This document shows, one piece after another, positions 43,346 through 54,228 of a stretch of DNA of 64,000 nt. The position numbers and the translations under genes were made by a program. Each line of letters begins with the position of its first letter. Position 1 is the stretch's first letter. The DNA is from Prillingera fragicola (Eukaryota; Basidiomycota; Tremellomycetes; Trichosporonales; Trichosporonaceae), in the NCBI GenBank assembly GCA_002335605.1, contig BEDY01000004.1, positions 1,116,001-1,180,000 of the forward strand, read 5' to 3'. Below the pieces are notes generated by a model, which saw nothing but the letters and a program-made list of their open reading frames with translations, had not been told where the DNA came from and did not search any database.

Positions 43346-45846
43346 ATGTCACGCCGCAAGGGCTTTGAAACTGGTCTCTCCGGCAGCTCTAAAACAAAGG
43401 GCAAGGCTCCCGAGTCCAAGTCACAGGCGATCGCCATTGTCGATCCTTCGGCCGCACCCGACTCGACTGTTGAGGTTGCAACAAACTCTGTCAAGAAAGT
43501 CACTCCTGTTGCTACTCCACCAGAGATTGACGATTCGAATCTTTGCTTTATCTGTGCCGAGCCGGTCACTTTTTGGGCTGTCGGCCAGTGCAACCACCAT
43601 GTTTGCCAGTGAGTCGAGCAGACTAACTAGTGCTGACTGTAGCGTGTGCGCCATTCGTCTACGTGTTTTTTACAAGATGATCGAGTGCGCCTACTGCAAG
43701 ACTTTGTGTCCATCGCTACTGTTCTCGCACGAGCAAGCCCAGTTCCCTGACGGTCCGTTCCGCAAGCCTTCGTCTCAGCATGCGATTGGAAAGGCACAAG
43801 CCGATGGCGACAAGCCCGAGAATAAGGGGAAGAAGTGGTATCGGGACTTGGTCTTGCCTGGCACGCTCGACTTGAAAGAGTTTCCTTACTCGGATGAAAA
43901 GCTTGGCGTAGCGTTCGAGGACGAGGACGTCATGGAGAGGTCGTTGTTGCTGCTCCGTTTCAACTGTCCATACCCAGACTGCGCCCACATGGCCAATGGC
44001 TGGGGTCCGCTGGAAAAGCATACTCTTGCAGAGCACGGCCTCGTGTTTTGCAAGCTGTGCACAAGACAGCTTTCGCGATTTTCGCACGAGCAAATACTCT
44101 ACCCGCCCCATCTGTTGGCGCTCCACGACCCGTCGCGCCTGCAGCGTGGACAAAGGCCTCCCCGTCCTAGGACCGACAAGGAGCGTGAGCTGGTCAAGAG
44201 TTGGGACGCGTCGCATCCTATTTGCGAGGTGAGCACGGCGTTTAGCTTTGAGCTGACGGCAGTTTTGTCACGAGGCATTCTTTGGACCCGACGAGTTGTT
44301 CAAGCACATGCGTGAGAGGCACGAAGAATGCTTTGTGTGCAAGCAGCTTGGAGACAGGGACGTCTACTTTGAAAACTACAAGAAGCTGGAGCAGCACTTC
44401 AAGTAAGTGAATGTAGAAACCGTCGCTGACGTCAGCCGGGACCACTTTCCTTGCACACAGCGGGCTTGCGTGGAAAAGAAGTTTCAAGTCTTTGGCAGCG
44501 AGCTCGACCTTCGTGCACACATGATGGAGGAGCACGGCGAGGCCATGTCTCAGCGTGACCGCGCCCAGGCTCGCCATGTTAACATAGACTTTTCGTCGCG
44601 CTCCGAGTCTGGGCCTTCGAGACAGCATGGTGGTCGTGGATTTACACTCGCGTCTGCGGCACCGATGGGACAAGCACCTCATGTGCAGCAGATTGCGCCT
44701 CCGCCTATGAACGCTGCGCAAGCTGCCCAGCAGCGTCGTCAGCTTGAGACCGACCAGCGCGAGGAGAATAGTCGTCGCCGCAAGGCTTTTGCCACGGGTT
44801 TGACCGACAGCCCGGCGTCGGGTCGACAGAGCCCAGCGGAGTCCCAGAGCGGCTTTGCTACCCCACGCGAAGACGTCGACGATGCGACTGCTGCGCGCCA
44901 CGCGGCATTGCTCTCACGCGTGGCTATGCTAGTGTCCGACTCGGAGACCAAGCTGACGTCGTTCCGCTCGGCTGTGCGCCAGTTTAAGAACAACGAGGGT
45001 TCAGCCAAGGGCATGGTGGACACGATTTTCCGCGTCCTGGACGAGGATTCTGCGGCCACAGGAGGTGTCGTCCGCGAGCTGGCCAACTTGTTCGACGGGG
45101 ACGGCGAGCACGACAAGCAAAAAGCAGTGCTGGAGGCATTGAACGCGTTCCGCGCCGAGCAGCAAGACCAGTTCCCAGCGCTGGCTAATGCGCCCACTGG
45201 CCTTGGCACCAACTGGGCCGGAGTGTCGTCTGGCCGGATTCTGTCGGCCAAGCGCGCTACGCACACTCGCGGCGGTGGTTCTTCGTCGCGGTCAGTCTGG
45301 GACCGTGTCGAGGCTGCTGCAGCGTCGCACCCTCAAAACCGGCCAACCGCTGGTGTTAACGGGCGCAACGTTCCAGGAGCGCGTGGACCGTCACCGGCGT
45401 CGTTCCCTGCTCTGGGCGCAGCTTCCTCTTCGCGCTCTACACACTCTACGCCATGGGCCGGTGGAGGTGCCGGCTCGACCAGCCGTGCGCCCTCGGCATT
45501 GGTGCCCCAAATCCGTAGCGTCAACTATTCCACGGGACCCAGCAAGCCCAAGGCAATCAACCCGGCGTCGTTCCCTAGCTTGCCCAGCAACAGTGCCGCC
45601 AAGTCAGCTGCCGCGGAACGTGCCGCCTTGTTCTCCAAGCCTACCGCTCGCGATGAGAGTATAGCACGTATACGAGGCACTGCAAACAGTCCTGTCCCGC
45701 CTCCCTCGTCTGGCTGGGGCGCCGGTGGCGGCAACGTTGCCGCAGCGACCAACGGTGTGGCTGATATGAGTGTAGACCCACCAAAGTCGAAGAAAAAGGG
45801 CAAGGGCAAGCAAGTCTTGTTTACGGTCAGTGCAAGGCCATCCTAG
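43346..45846 (+). CDS. HEL2: Hel2/ZNF598-type RING E3 ubiquitin ligase (ribosome quality control)
   Basis: Four exons: 43346-43608, 43643-44228, 44263-44402 and 44436-45846; 799 residues. Hel2 senses collided ribosomes and ubiquitinates 40S proteins to start ribosome-associated quality control and no-go decay. The RING at about residues 70-110 has CFICAE, the split QCNHHVCHVC across intron 1, then CAYCKTLC. Next come the family's C2H2-type fingers: CPYPDCAH-x11-HTLAEHGLVFC, then CEFCHEAFFGPDELFKHMRERHEECFVC, cited in parts (CHEAFFGPDELFKHM; RERHEECFVC), and YFENYKKLEQHFNRDHFPC. The C-terminal half is low-complexity Ser/Ala/Gly with a basic end. The three introns are 34, 34 and 33 nt. Its stop lies only 28 bases from the stop of the convergent HAD phosphatase gene. 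Confidence 0.92.
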
Positions 45847-45874
45847 TAGTCTATGTTTTTATGCATGCTAGCAG

Positions 45875-46735
45875 TTACTCTGCAATAGCCGCGACCTCGG
45901 CCAGTACCTCCTGGTACGTGGCCGAGCCGCCCACGACGCGCTTGACGTCTTTGAGAATCTCTTTAAAGTTGCCGACGCGGACGTGGGGGATGCCCTCGCG
46001 CTCGCAGAACTTGACAAGTTCAGTGTTTTCGCTCTGGACGACCTTGCAGAAGAGCAGGTCGGCGTGACGCGCCGCCGAGAGGTCGGAAACACCGTCACCG
46101 GCAAAGAAGAGCACGGGCTGTTGCTCGAGAGAGCGGTAAGGGATAATGCTCTGGCTCTTGTCGTGGCCAAAGTGGCTGTCCGGGTGACGCCAGACAATCT
46201 CCCAAGTCTTGCCGAGACCCTCGGGGTCGGTGTACTTTACGTCGTTGGCGATAATCTCAACCTTGTCGGCCTCTTCCTTTCCGATGCGCGACTCGAGCAC
46301 TGCACGGATAATGGGGGCCATGCCACTCGACACAAGAATCAGAGGAACGGCGTTGGCCTTGCACCACTCGTAAAACTCGAGAAATCCAGAGTCGAGCGAA
46401 ATGTCTGCCCGTCAGCTTTTTCTGGAACTCGACGGCTTCGCTCACTCTCGCGCAAGAGCTGCTTGCATTCTTCAAAAGGGTGGTCGACACTGTCCATCAT
46501 CTCGCGAAAGGCGTCGCGGAATCCCATTTCACCAGAGAGCACCTTTTCGTTCAGTGCGCGGCTGCGGGGTCTCAGCAAGCGTCTTTGACTCTAGAGCTCA
46601 CCGAGGGACCGGGCCCATGCCTAGTGTGTCGATGAGATAGTCATTCGAGTCCTTTTGGGTGATTGTTCCGTCCCAGTCAGACAAGAATACAAACTTGGCC
46701 TCCTTGTGGAGATGGGGCTGGGGGAGTCCGGACAT
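45875..46735 (-). CDS. HAD-superfamily phosphatase (Yeast YNL010W-like)
   Basis: Start ATG 46735-46733 (MSGLPQPHLHKEAKFVFLSD), stop 45877-45875; short introns at about 46620-46580 and 46440-46400; about 260 residues. HAD motif I is FLSDWDGTITQKDSND (Asp nucleophile and acid/base), motif II is the Ser in VSSGM-type sequence (SSGMAPII), motif III Lys is HDKSQSI and motif IV is FAGDGVSDLSAA. The overall pattern resembles budding-yeast YNL010W, a small phosphatase of unsettled physiological substrate, and phosphoserine phosphatase-like HADs. It shares a 204-base divergent promoter with CTF8 and converges on HEL2. The second junction is approximate. Confidence 0.82.
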
Positions 46736-46939
46736 GTTGAGATGGAGTACAACAGCAACACTCTTCGAGAGGGCCGACGGTTAATGAGGGGTAGTAGCTT
46801 GTCGCCGGGGCGGAAATCACAAACCGTGATGGACTTAAGGAAAAGTCGCGTGAGTATCACGTGGGCAGGGCCGCCTGTTGCCGCGTCGCGTCGCCTGCAA
46901 AGTAATGTTGTCGTTGTTATTGTTGTCATCTATTGCACC
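46736..46939. promoter_or_regulatory. 204-base bidirectional promoter, HAD phosphatase / CTF8
   Basis: Only 204 bases separate the two start codons, so the promoters must overlap. The stretch is moderately A/T-richer than the flanking exons, and no named element was recognised. Confidence 0.55.
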
Positions 46940-47715
46940 ATGCGCATCCATTTGCCACTACATCCACACCACTTTTCAACGGGGAATGTGTCGGGGCCTT
47001 TGGCCAGGATTGGGGGCGAATTGGTTGTGCTTGAACTGCAGGGCCAGTTGTCGTGGGAGGGGGACAGGGATGACGGTGTTGTGGGCGTGTTGGGGTTAGA
47101 CCGACCGGTAAGTGCGGAGTTGGCTGGGGCTGACGGCAGGATCACCCGACGTTGCATATTGGAGCGCATCATTTGTTGCACGGCAAGCTGTCGACATTGG
47201 CCAAACCGTATGCTGTGATTCGCCGCGCACAGGCAGATGTGGCCGACGGCACGCTCGAGGGTGACGCCGCAGAGGAGGCTAGTGACGAGGAGCGCGAGGC
47301 AGCCGCGAGGGCAAAGGTGACACCAAAGAAGCGCAAGGGTGTCGACGAAGCAGTCGGCAGCGCTGGCGCTGACGAGGAAGAGGACGACGGCCCATTGTTT
47401 CCAGAGGCGTTTCTTACACCAGCTCGCGCCAACATCGGGCTTCCCAGCAGCCCAAGCACGGTCATGCCATCGAGCGCGACATCTGGGAGAGGCTACTCGA
47501 GCGACATGACCTCGCCTGTACAGGGCGACGACGACGAGGCACGGGCAGAGAGGCGCAAACGTCGGCGTGCTGCTCAACCGGAACGTACTCGACATTACGA
47601 GGTCGTCGGAGTTGTGAGGAAGAAGGTTGTGTTTGCGTTGAGGTGGGTTAGCAGTTTGGGTGAAGCTGATGACAGGCCGGAACCGTTGGTCGCGGCGACG
47701 GACCTTCCAGAGTAG
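46940..47715 (+). CDS. CTF8: Ctf8, subunit of the alternative clamp loader Ctf18-RFC
   Basis: Two exons: 46940-47107 and 47140-47715, with a 32-nt intron (GTAAGT...GCTGACGGCAG); 247 residues. Ctf8 with Dcc1 and Ctf18 modifies the replication clamp loader for sister-chromatid cohesion. Conserved parts are LARIGGELVVLELQGQL near residue 25, DHPTLHIGAHHLLHGKLSTL at the exon join, LAKPYAVIRRAQA and, at the end, RHYEVVGVVRKKVVFALRWV. Human CTF8 is 121 residues. Here the central loop is expanded by about 110 residues of acidic and Lys/Arg/Ser-rich sequence, including a nuclear-signal-like TPKKRK. Frame continuity across the intron restores the HHLLHGK motif, which fixes the splice choice. Confidence 0.85.
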
Positions 47716-49640
47716 GGTAGGGGCGTGGCGAGATGACGCGTGGCGCATAAGGCATTGCGTTTGTGCATGCAGTTGTTCGAAGGGCTGTGCCGTGAGGTTG
47801 CTTTTCTGGGACTAGGTGGCGACTGTGTTGCTCTTGTATTCCGTCCGACTACGTGCACTACAGGCTGAGAGCGCGCCTCCGTCTTCTGGATCATTGCCTC
47901 GTGCAGAAGAGCTGGGTGGCTTTAAAGGTTCCTTCCATAACGCGAAGGCTGCCTTACCATCTCCCGTCGAGTGGGTTTCAACAAACGCCCACACATGTGA
48001 GAAGCTGCAGCGGTCAACGCGTTCATCTGGCTGCGTATATTGGCCTGTATGCTTTCTGCTCTCTTGGGGGTCTAGGGAGATGGCTAAGCTTCGAGATATG
48101 TCAGAGACTTGAATGCGTGTCACCGGTCTACTTTCTCGTCTAGTTGCCACTGCAAGTCGCACCTCCTTCAGCGATGTGGGTGAATCCTTGTTACGTAATG
48201 TTACTTATCTTTTAAGTCCCATCTGACGACCTGTATCAACCTTTCACACACACTTATTGCTATTTCTTCACAACCTATGCATGTAACTCCAATTTTCTCT
48301 AGTAGCGGTACTTTTTGTGGCTCATTCTGTCTGCACTGGGAATAAAACGTCCTCAGAGCTTGTGGCTGACCTTCAGAGATAGTTCTCCTCATGTCCTTCT
48401 CCTCGTCCCATCGACTTTACCCCCTCTGTATTCGGGAGGCTTCAGCGTGCTCAGGCGGGTTTCGGCCGTCTAGACCGGCTTATCCCAGGTATGATAGTCC
48501 TCGTCACTGCAGACCCAGAGATGTAGCTTGACCGTTGATGTTTTACCCGGAATGGTAAATGTTAATGCGATTCCGCCGCAAGCAATGTCACAGTCACGGA
48601 TTGGTTGTGCAGTCTTTGTTCCGGGTAGGCTGACAGTGGGCTGCAAGTATGTTCTTTCTGCACAAGCAGTTCACTCGTGGAGCGCGGAGAGAAGAGTGGC
48701 AGTACGATTTGGCAAGGGAGAGCAACCCAAAGAAATAATTTCACGTTTGCTGCCTTTCCGTCATGGACATTCAAGGCAGCCAAATGAACGTTGCAGCCAT
48801 ACCTCCGGGTTTCCATTGCAGGAACTAGGTGTGCGTATGGGATGGCCAATAACTCTGAGATACATTTGAACTTTCGAACATAAATACCAGTCGGGACCTG
48901 TCGACCCGTTGTCAGCCCGCTGTCGCATATATCATAACTCCGGACCTAGATGAAGGGGCGCATGAGACCAGGGCGATACCCTGGTAGGTAGTCATCTCTG
49001 AGCCTGTGACAACATCTAGTTTAATCATTTACAGTCTGCCTCCTGAGCCTTTGGTATTAGAAGACCCTACCAGTTTCACAGGCATCGTCAGCGGTGCACA
49101 AGGATGAAAAATATTACGGCTAGTATCGTTGTTTACATGATGGACTGCATGATGGCTTTGAGACATTGCGCGCGTGGAGAGTGGCCGCGAATTTTAATAA
49201 ATAAACAACTAAAAAATAGCAAGGAGGTTTACGACATACCGCTGTGGGTCAACATGAAGTGCACGCGCAGAAGCGCCATGCAGCAGGGCATGAAAAGGCG
49301 CTGTGCAATTCGATGGAAGGGAGCCGAAGCCAGAGATGTAGATATCTGGCATGGAGGTTACCGCAAGCATTTGATCCACTCCGTGCATGTCTGACTTGGG
49401 GGCGGCGCCCATGGCATGTCTGGTCGTGCGCGCGGTAACGTGCAGAACGACCAACGCACTGGGAGCGGCGTTGGCGGGCTCATGCTGATGCGAAATCGGC
49501 CGATGTTCGTGTCAAAATTCCCCTGGGTGGAAAATACACCGAAACAATTCGACATGGACAAATCGTCTTTCCTCGCCTTCCTCTGCATGGAATTTGCTCA
49601 TTCTCGGATCAAAAGAAAGCCACGGGAAGCGAGAACGGCG
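47716..49640. other. 1.9 kb intergenic stretch left of the tRNA
   Basis: Several overlapping 60-120-codon frames on both strands show no consistent codon use or motif. An A/T-rich patch, rare in this window, lies at about 49190-49225 (TTTAATAAATAAACAACTAAAAAATAG). No gene is supported. Confidence 0.5.
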
Positions 49641-49729
49641 GCCGGTGTAGCTCAGTGGCTAGAGTGTGTCTTTCCTATAAAACACTATCGGAGAGGACAA
49701 TGTCGCGGGTTCGATCCCCGTCACTGGTT
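49641..49729 (+). tRNA. tRNA-Arg(CCT) with a 16-nt intron
   Basis: The cloverleaf folds by hand: acceptor GCCGGTG/CACTGGT (G-T at 1:72 and 4:69), D-stem GCTC/GAGT, anticodon stem TGTCT/GGACA, loop TTCCTA..A with anticodon CCT at 49674-49676, variable ATGTC, T-arm GCGGG-TTCGATC-CCCGT. Mature length is 73 nt. The intron at 49678-49693 starts one base 3' of the anticodon, the canonical nuclear position. Internal promoters are visible: A box TAGCTCAGTGGC and B box GGTTCGATCCC. A 1:72 G-T pair and T at position 73 are unusual for Arg. Sequence-level tRNA software should confirm the isotype. Confidence 0.85.
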
Positions 49730-49737
49730 TCGGAAGC

Positions 49738-49742
49738 TTTTT
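49738..49742 (+). terminator. Pol III T-run terminator of the tRNA
   Basis: Five consecutive T residues begin nine bases after the tRNA 3' end, the standard RNA polymerase III stop signal. Confidence 0.75.
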
Positions 49743-50408
49743 GGTGTGCAGGGGCTTGATTTCGGTACCTCTGTAGTCCTTTTTGGGTAAGAGGGGAGCA
49801 GTGGTGAGGGATCCTCCGCGGTAAGCGAACTGTGAGTGCTAGCTGCATGTACCGAGGAAGGGGGTATCGAGGGATCAAAGAGATGCAGCATGCAAACTTT
49901 GGAGGTGTTCCATGCAGTAGTTGACGAGGAAGGCGGGCTCGGCGTTCTCAGGGCGCGGGCCTGCACAGGCTGTTATGCTGCTTTATCCGTTCCAGAATTT
50001 TGCCAGCAATCTACAAGTAATAAAGGGGGCTCGCATACCAAGTTTGGAATAAGTATATGCATCATTTCGCCAGGGAAGGCTCCAGCGCCACTCGAAGGTG
50101 CCACATGGACCACTGCACGCGCTCGCGCCCTCGGACTTGCCGCGGGTTGCGCAAGAACGACGGACCTGCGCCCTCCAACTCACCCTTTCACCGACTTGCA
50201 CCCTCGGAATTGTGCCCTGCGACCAACCTGCGGCCTCCGACTGACCTATGTTCGTAAGAATAGCCCAGCTCCCGAGCGACAAACACACCAAGTCGTCAGC
50301 GTTGAGTCTCCTACCCAAAGAGCATTGCCTACATCGATATGCATTCTAGCAACAGGCGACGACACAGCGCTGGCCAGGATCGGCAGTCATTCAGCGCGGC
50401 GCCAAGCC
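49743..50408. other. Intergenic with a degenerate C-rich repeat
   Basis: No gene is supported. A degenerate GACTTGCGCCCTCGGA-like motif recurs about every 16-30 bases between about 50120 and 50245 (GCGCCCTCGGACTTG, CTGCGCCCTCCAACT, TTGCACCCTCGGAAT, CTGCGGCCTCCGACT). It probably arose by slippage. Confidence 0.45.
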
Positions 50409-51617
50409 TTACTCGACGCGCGCGCGTTTGACCTTTGGCTCGGCATCAGCTTGAGCCTCCGCGTCGGCTTTGCCATCCTTGGCGTTGTCTTGCGGGGCGT
50501 TCGCAAGGTCCTGCTCGGCCTCGCCCTGCACGGCACTGTCCTGCCCCGCCGCTGACTTTGCCAGCGCCGGAGCTGCACCCGCCTCCACCAACGGCGCATA
50601 CAACCCATGCTCCACACCAAGCGCATACGTAAACGTCATTCTTGCTGGCAGCGACTCTGCACCCGACAATTCAAGCTGTCGTCAGCCCTACCCAATGCCA
50701 GCACCCACCCAGTTGATGACATCGTCAAGCATGTGCGCCTGCCCGACGGCCATGCCTGCCATGACCTCGTGGGCGACGTGAACAATGTGGACGTGAAAGT
50801 GGTCTAATCAGCGTAGTCTTGGCAGTAAACTTACAATAACTCGGCTGGTAGTGAACAAACATGCGCAGCTGGCCTTCCTCTACGCCGTAACGCGCGGCGC
50901 TAATGTACGCCTGGTCGCGAATGCTGGTCAGAAGCGGCACATGAGCCTTTGTCAGGTCGCGCAGAGAGCGAATAGTGTTGGTTTGCACGATGGCGGTAAG
51001 ATACAGCGCACGAATGGTCACACCGTCCCACTTGAGATCCGGCGTAATCACAAACCCGTCCTCTCCCTCTGACCTGTGCAGCACACGGTCTGCCTCCTTT
51101 TCCCCACGCAGAATCGCGCCGACCCACGCCAGGCGCTCTGGAGGAAACGATTCAATGTACGGCAACACGACAGACCCATACACCTCTGGGGTCTCGCGCA
51201 CCATGCGGCGCGGCTGCGTGGTATACTTGCGGATGTGCGTCTCTGTCGCGGGCCAAATAACCTTCAATGCGAGATCCGGCAACGAGCCACGGGCGAGCAA
51301 CGCGTTCGCAGAAAAGTACTGCCTGTCAGACACACCATCCAAACCCACGCACCGGCCGGTTCTCTAGAAACACATCGATACTCTCAAGCCCAGACTTTAC
51401 CAGCCCCGGTGCGGCGTCCGATGGAATGGCTGTGCGCTGGACGTGCACGATTGCCTTGTCACCATGGAGCGTGCCAAGGAGGTAGACGGAGCCGGTTGCA
51501 TTACCTGCCGGTCAGCGGGTGAGTCGCATGGTCGAGTAGGATCCTACTCTCAAGCAAGACGCGGTCAAACTCGAATGTCTGCAGGGTGTCGAGGTCGCAG
51601 GGTTTCTCGTCAGTCAT
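50409..51617 (-). CDS. DCS1: Scavenger mRNA decapping enzyme DcpS/Dcs1
   Basis: Start ATG 51617-51615 (MTDEKPCDLDTLQTFEFDRV), stop 50411-50409; four short introns; about 360 residues. DcpS hydrolyses the m7GpppN left after 3'-5' mRNA decay, releasing m7GMP. The N-terminal dimerisation half contains GSVYLLGTLHGDKAIVHVQ-type strands, cited briefly (LLGTLHGDKAIVHV). The C-terminal HIT domain has SLRDLTKAHVPLLTSIRDQ, QLRMFVHYQPSY and the nucleophile motif HFHVHIVHV, in which the central His forms the covalent intermediate. MAVGQAHMLDDVINW follows. The tail beyond VEHGLYAPL is an unusual Ala/Lys/Glu-rich stretch of ~60 residues ending in a basic KVKRARVE, possibly a nuclear signal. It lies 3' to the malic-enzyme gene on the same strand, separated by 536 bases. 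Confidence 0.9.
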
Positions 51618-52153
51618 GATGATGAGTGATGAGGTGATAGACGGGGTTAAAAGATAGCCGGGTTAATTGACACTGGTGGAGGTGGAGGTCATTCGGTGCG
51701 AGGAATGACCTCGTTTCGAGTCTTTTGTGTGCTTTGGTGGATATTGCTTTTGAGGGATGTTGTGAACGCGCACTGGAAGCGCTCCCGCCCACGGCGAGTT
51801 GATCGGACACACCAACTTGGGCTTCTCCAATATCTTATGCAGCTGCTGCCGATCGAACGAGTGCCCAGTCCCCACCCTGGCAACTCTTCTACTAGCCAAA
51901 CGAACGAGCGCCAGTCCTCAGCGCGTCGTAGCGCCGCTTGATGTAATGCCACGCGCGGCCCAGACGTCTTGACGTCAACTGCATGCTATACATCGAGCCT
52001 ACACTACTACACGGCGTCGCGCTACTTTGACAAGGTCCTTGTGCTGCCCACGTAGGGGCTAGTTTTGAATGCGAAACGATGGAAAAACAACCTTCTCTAG
52101 CACGTCTGCGCCACTCCAAGCACACTCTGCGCGTCTGCTGCGTGCGGCACGCG
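51618..52153. other. Intergenic: DCS1 promoter and malic-enzyme 3' UTR
   Basis: 536 bases without a supported frame or recognised element. Confidence 0.45.
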
Positions 52154-54159
52154 CTAGAGACGCGACGCGCCAACCTCCTCGTTGTAGGGCGACCACTGGG
52201 CGACGGAAATCTCGTTGAGCAGCTTGTCGTCCGACAGGTCGCGCAGACGAGTGTTCGTGTCGACGCCCTCCTTCTGGGCCGCACGCACAACACCCAGCGC
52301 CACCTTGGCAGACACCTCGCGGATACGGTTCAGGCGCGGGTACAGCAGGTGCGCGGCCTTTTCGTCCTCGGTCAGCGCCTCGGAAAGAGCGAGCGCAGAC
52401 GCAGTAATCATGTAGTCGGTGATCGTCGTCGCGCCAGAGAACAGCGCACCCATGCCAATGCCCGGAAAGACCAAAAAGTTGTTCCCTGCCGCGTCAGCTC
52501 GTCTGCATGCTTTGGAAGAGTGTTGGATGAAGAGAAAAAACGATTCTGCGACTGCAGATGGTTGTGTGTGGTGTGGCAAAAAAAGTGCCACTCAGGTGGA
52601 GGTTGTTTCACTTTCTGGTGGAGGTGTTTCACTTACCCTGGCCAGGCTCACGCAGCTTTCCGTCATACACAATTGGGTCATATGGCGAACCCGATGCAAA
52701 GAGCACACGCCCGTTGGTCCAATTCAAGGCGTCCTCGAACGAGAGCTCGCACTTTGTCGTGGGGTTTGAAAGAGGGAAAATGATTGGCGCCTCGTTGAGC
52801 TCTGCCATGCGACGGACGACCGGCTGCTCAAACGCGCCAAAGGTAGTCGAGAGACCGACAAGCGACGTAGGCTTGACGTACTCGACAACCTCGGCAAGAG
52901 TCTTAAACTCCTGGCCGTTGGTGTCGTTGCGGATAAAGTACTCTTTGTGCGAAGCGAGCTTTCCAGCGACAACATCGGCACGAGTCGAGGTAATGAGACC
53001 CTTGGTGTCGATGAGCCAAAACCTCTCACGCGCTTGCTGCTCGCTGAGGCCCTGCATGCGGAAAAAGTTCATCATCTCCTTGGCGACACCAACGGCGGCA
53101 CTGCCACCGCCCAGGAACACCACCTTGTGGTCGGTAAGCGGCTTGCCGGATGCCTCACACGCCTGCCTTGCGGCCGCGACGAATCCACCAAGAATGACCG
53201 ATCCCGTGCCCTGGATGTCGTCGTTGAACATGCGGTACTTCTTCTGATACCTCTCAAGGAACTCGAATGCAGCCTCCGAGTAACTGACGTCAGCCACTGT
53301 TCCCACGCAAGCTACTCACAAGTCCTCGTGCTGAATGACAGTCTTGGGGAACGCCTGGGCAGCAGCCTCCATGAAAGCGTCCATAAACTCGATAGCCTCG
53401 GCAAGGGGAACGCGAGGACGCTTGAGACCAAGGTAGAGGGGGTCATTCCTGATCGACGCGGTGTTGGTTCCCATGCTAATCGTCAGCATTGCAAAGATTT
53501 TTAAAAAAACTCACTCAAGCACAACGGGAAGAGTGCCAGAGGGGTCAATACCACCACCCGCGACGTAAAGGGTGAGTTTGCCGACCGAGATACCCATGCC
53601 ACCAATGCCAAGGTCACCGAGACCAAGAATACGCGAGCCATCTGTCACAACAATAATGGTAGGCTGGTGGGAAAGAGTTGCCGTGTACTCGGCGAGAATC
53701 TGAGGAAGACGGTCCTTGTCGTCGATGCAGAGATACAAACCCTCGGGTCCAGAGTAGACCTGCGAGTACTTTTGGCATGCCTCGCCGACGGTAGGAGTGT
53801 AGACAACGGGGGCACTGTAATATCAGTATTTGAATTGGTGGCGTGTGGGGCCACTTACAGGTTGACGAGATCACCCTGGATGGCGGAGAAGAACAGCTCG
53901 GGGTCTTCCCTACGGACGCGTGAGAGCAGGCCATGCTTGAGCAGAGGCGTGGGCATGTCCTTGAGCTGCTGCTGGAGACGGAGAAGGCTCTGGTCGCGGG
54001 TGAGGCGAGGACGAGCGAGGGCGACACTGGCGCCGAGAGCTAACATGGTCAGCACGTGGCGATGGCGAGCAACTTACGAAGAGCGGCCGAGTTCTTTTTG
54101 GGTGTGAGGGGAGGCGTGGGACCACCAGCGGGCAGGTGAGTGGCGAGCTTGTGGGACAT
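52154..54159 (-). CDS. MAE1: Malic enzyme (NAD(P)-dependent, decarboxylating)
   Basis: ATG 54159-54157 (MSHKLATHLPAGG), stop 52156-52154; five or six introns; about 575 residues. It converts L-malate to pyruvate and CO2 with NAD(P)H production. Visible blocks are the N-terminal LTRDQSLLRLQQQL, the catalytic-Tyr motif APVVYTPTVGEACQKYSQV, the NAD-site loop VTDGSRILGLGDLGIGGMGI, the catalytic-Lys region KLTLYVAGGGIDPSGTLPV, metal-binding FNDDIQGTGSV, the second dinucleotide fold VVFLGGGSAAVGVAKEMM, and PTTKCELSFEDA. The C-terminus carries NNFLVFPGIGMGALFSGAT. A cleavable mitochondrial signal is not obvious, and residues 1-45 are Pro/Ala/Lys-rich, so location is undecided. The cofactor cannot be settled here. 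TATATAAA stands 62 bases upstream. Confidence 0.93.
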
Positions 54160-54220
54160 GACTAGCGCTATTGTCAGTATTGGGGGGTTGAGGCGTGGGG
54201 GAGCTTCGGCTATCCAGAGC

Positions 54221-54228
54221 TTTATATA
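54221..54228 (-). promoter_or_regulatory. TATATAAA upstream of the malic-enzyme gene
   Basis: On the minus strand TATATAAA lies 62 bases before the ATG. The same segment begins with CAG-GTATGT and ends in CTGAC...GCTAG just before the ATG, so it could equally be a 5'-UTR intron of about 76 nt. Only transcript ends can decide. Confidence 0.45.

Noticed and set aside
44739..45266. 175-codon minus-strand Ser-rich frame
   Set aside because: Antisense shadow of the Ala/Ser-rich C-terminal half of HEL2.
49416..49790. 124-codon + strand frame
   Set aside because: It overlaps the tRNA-Arg gene entirely and has no protein features.
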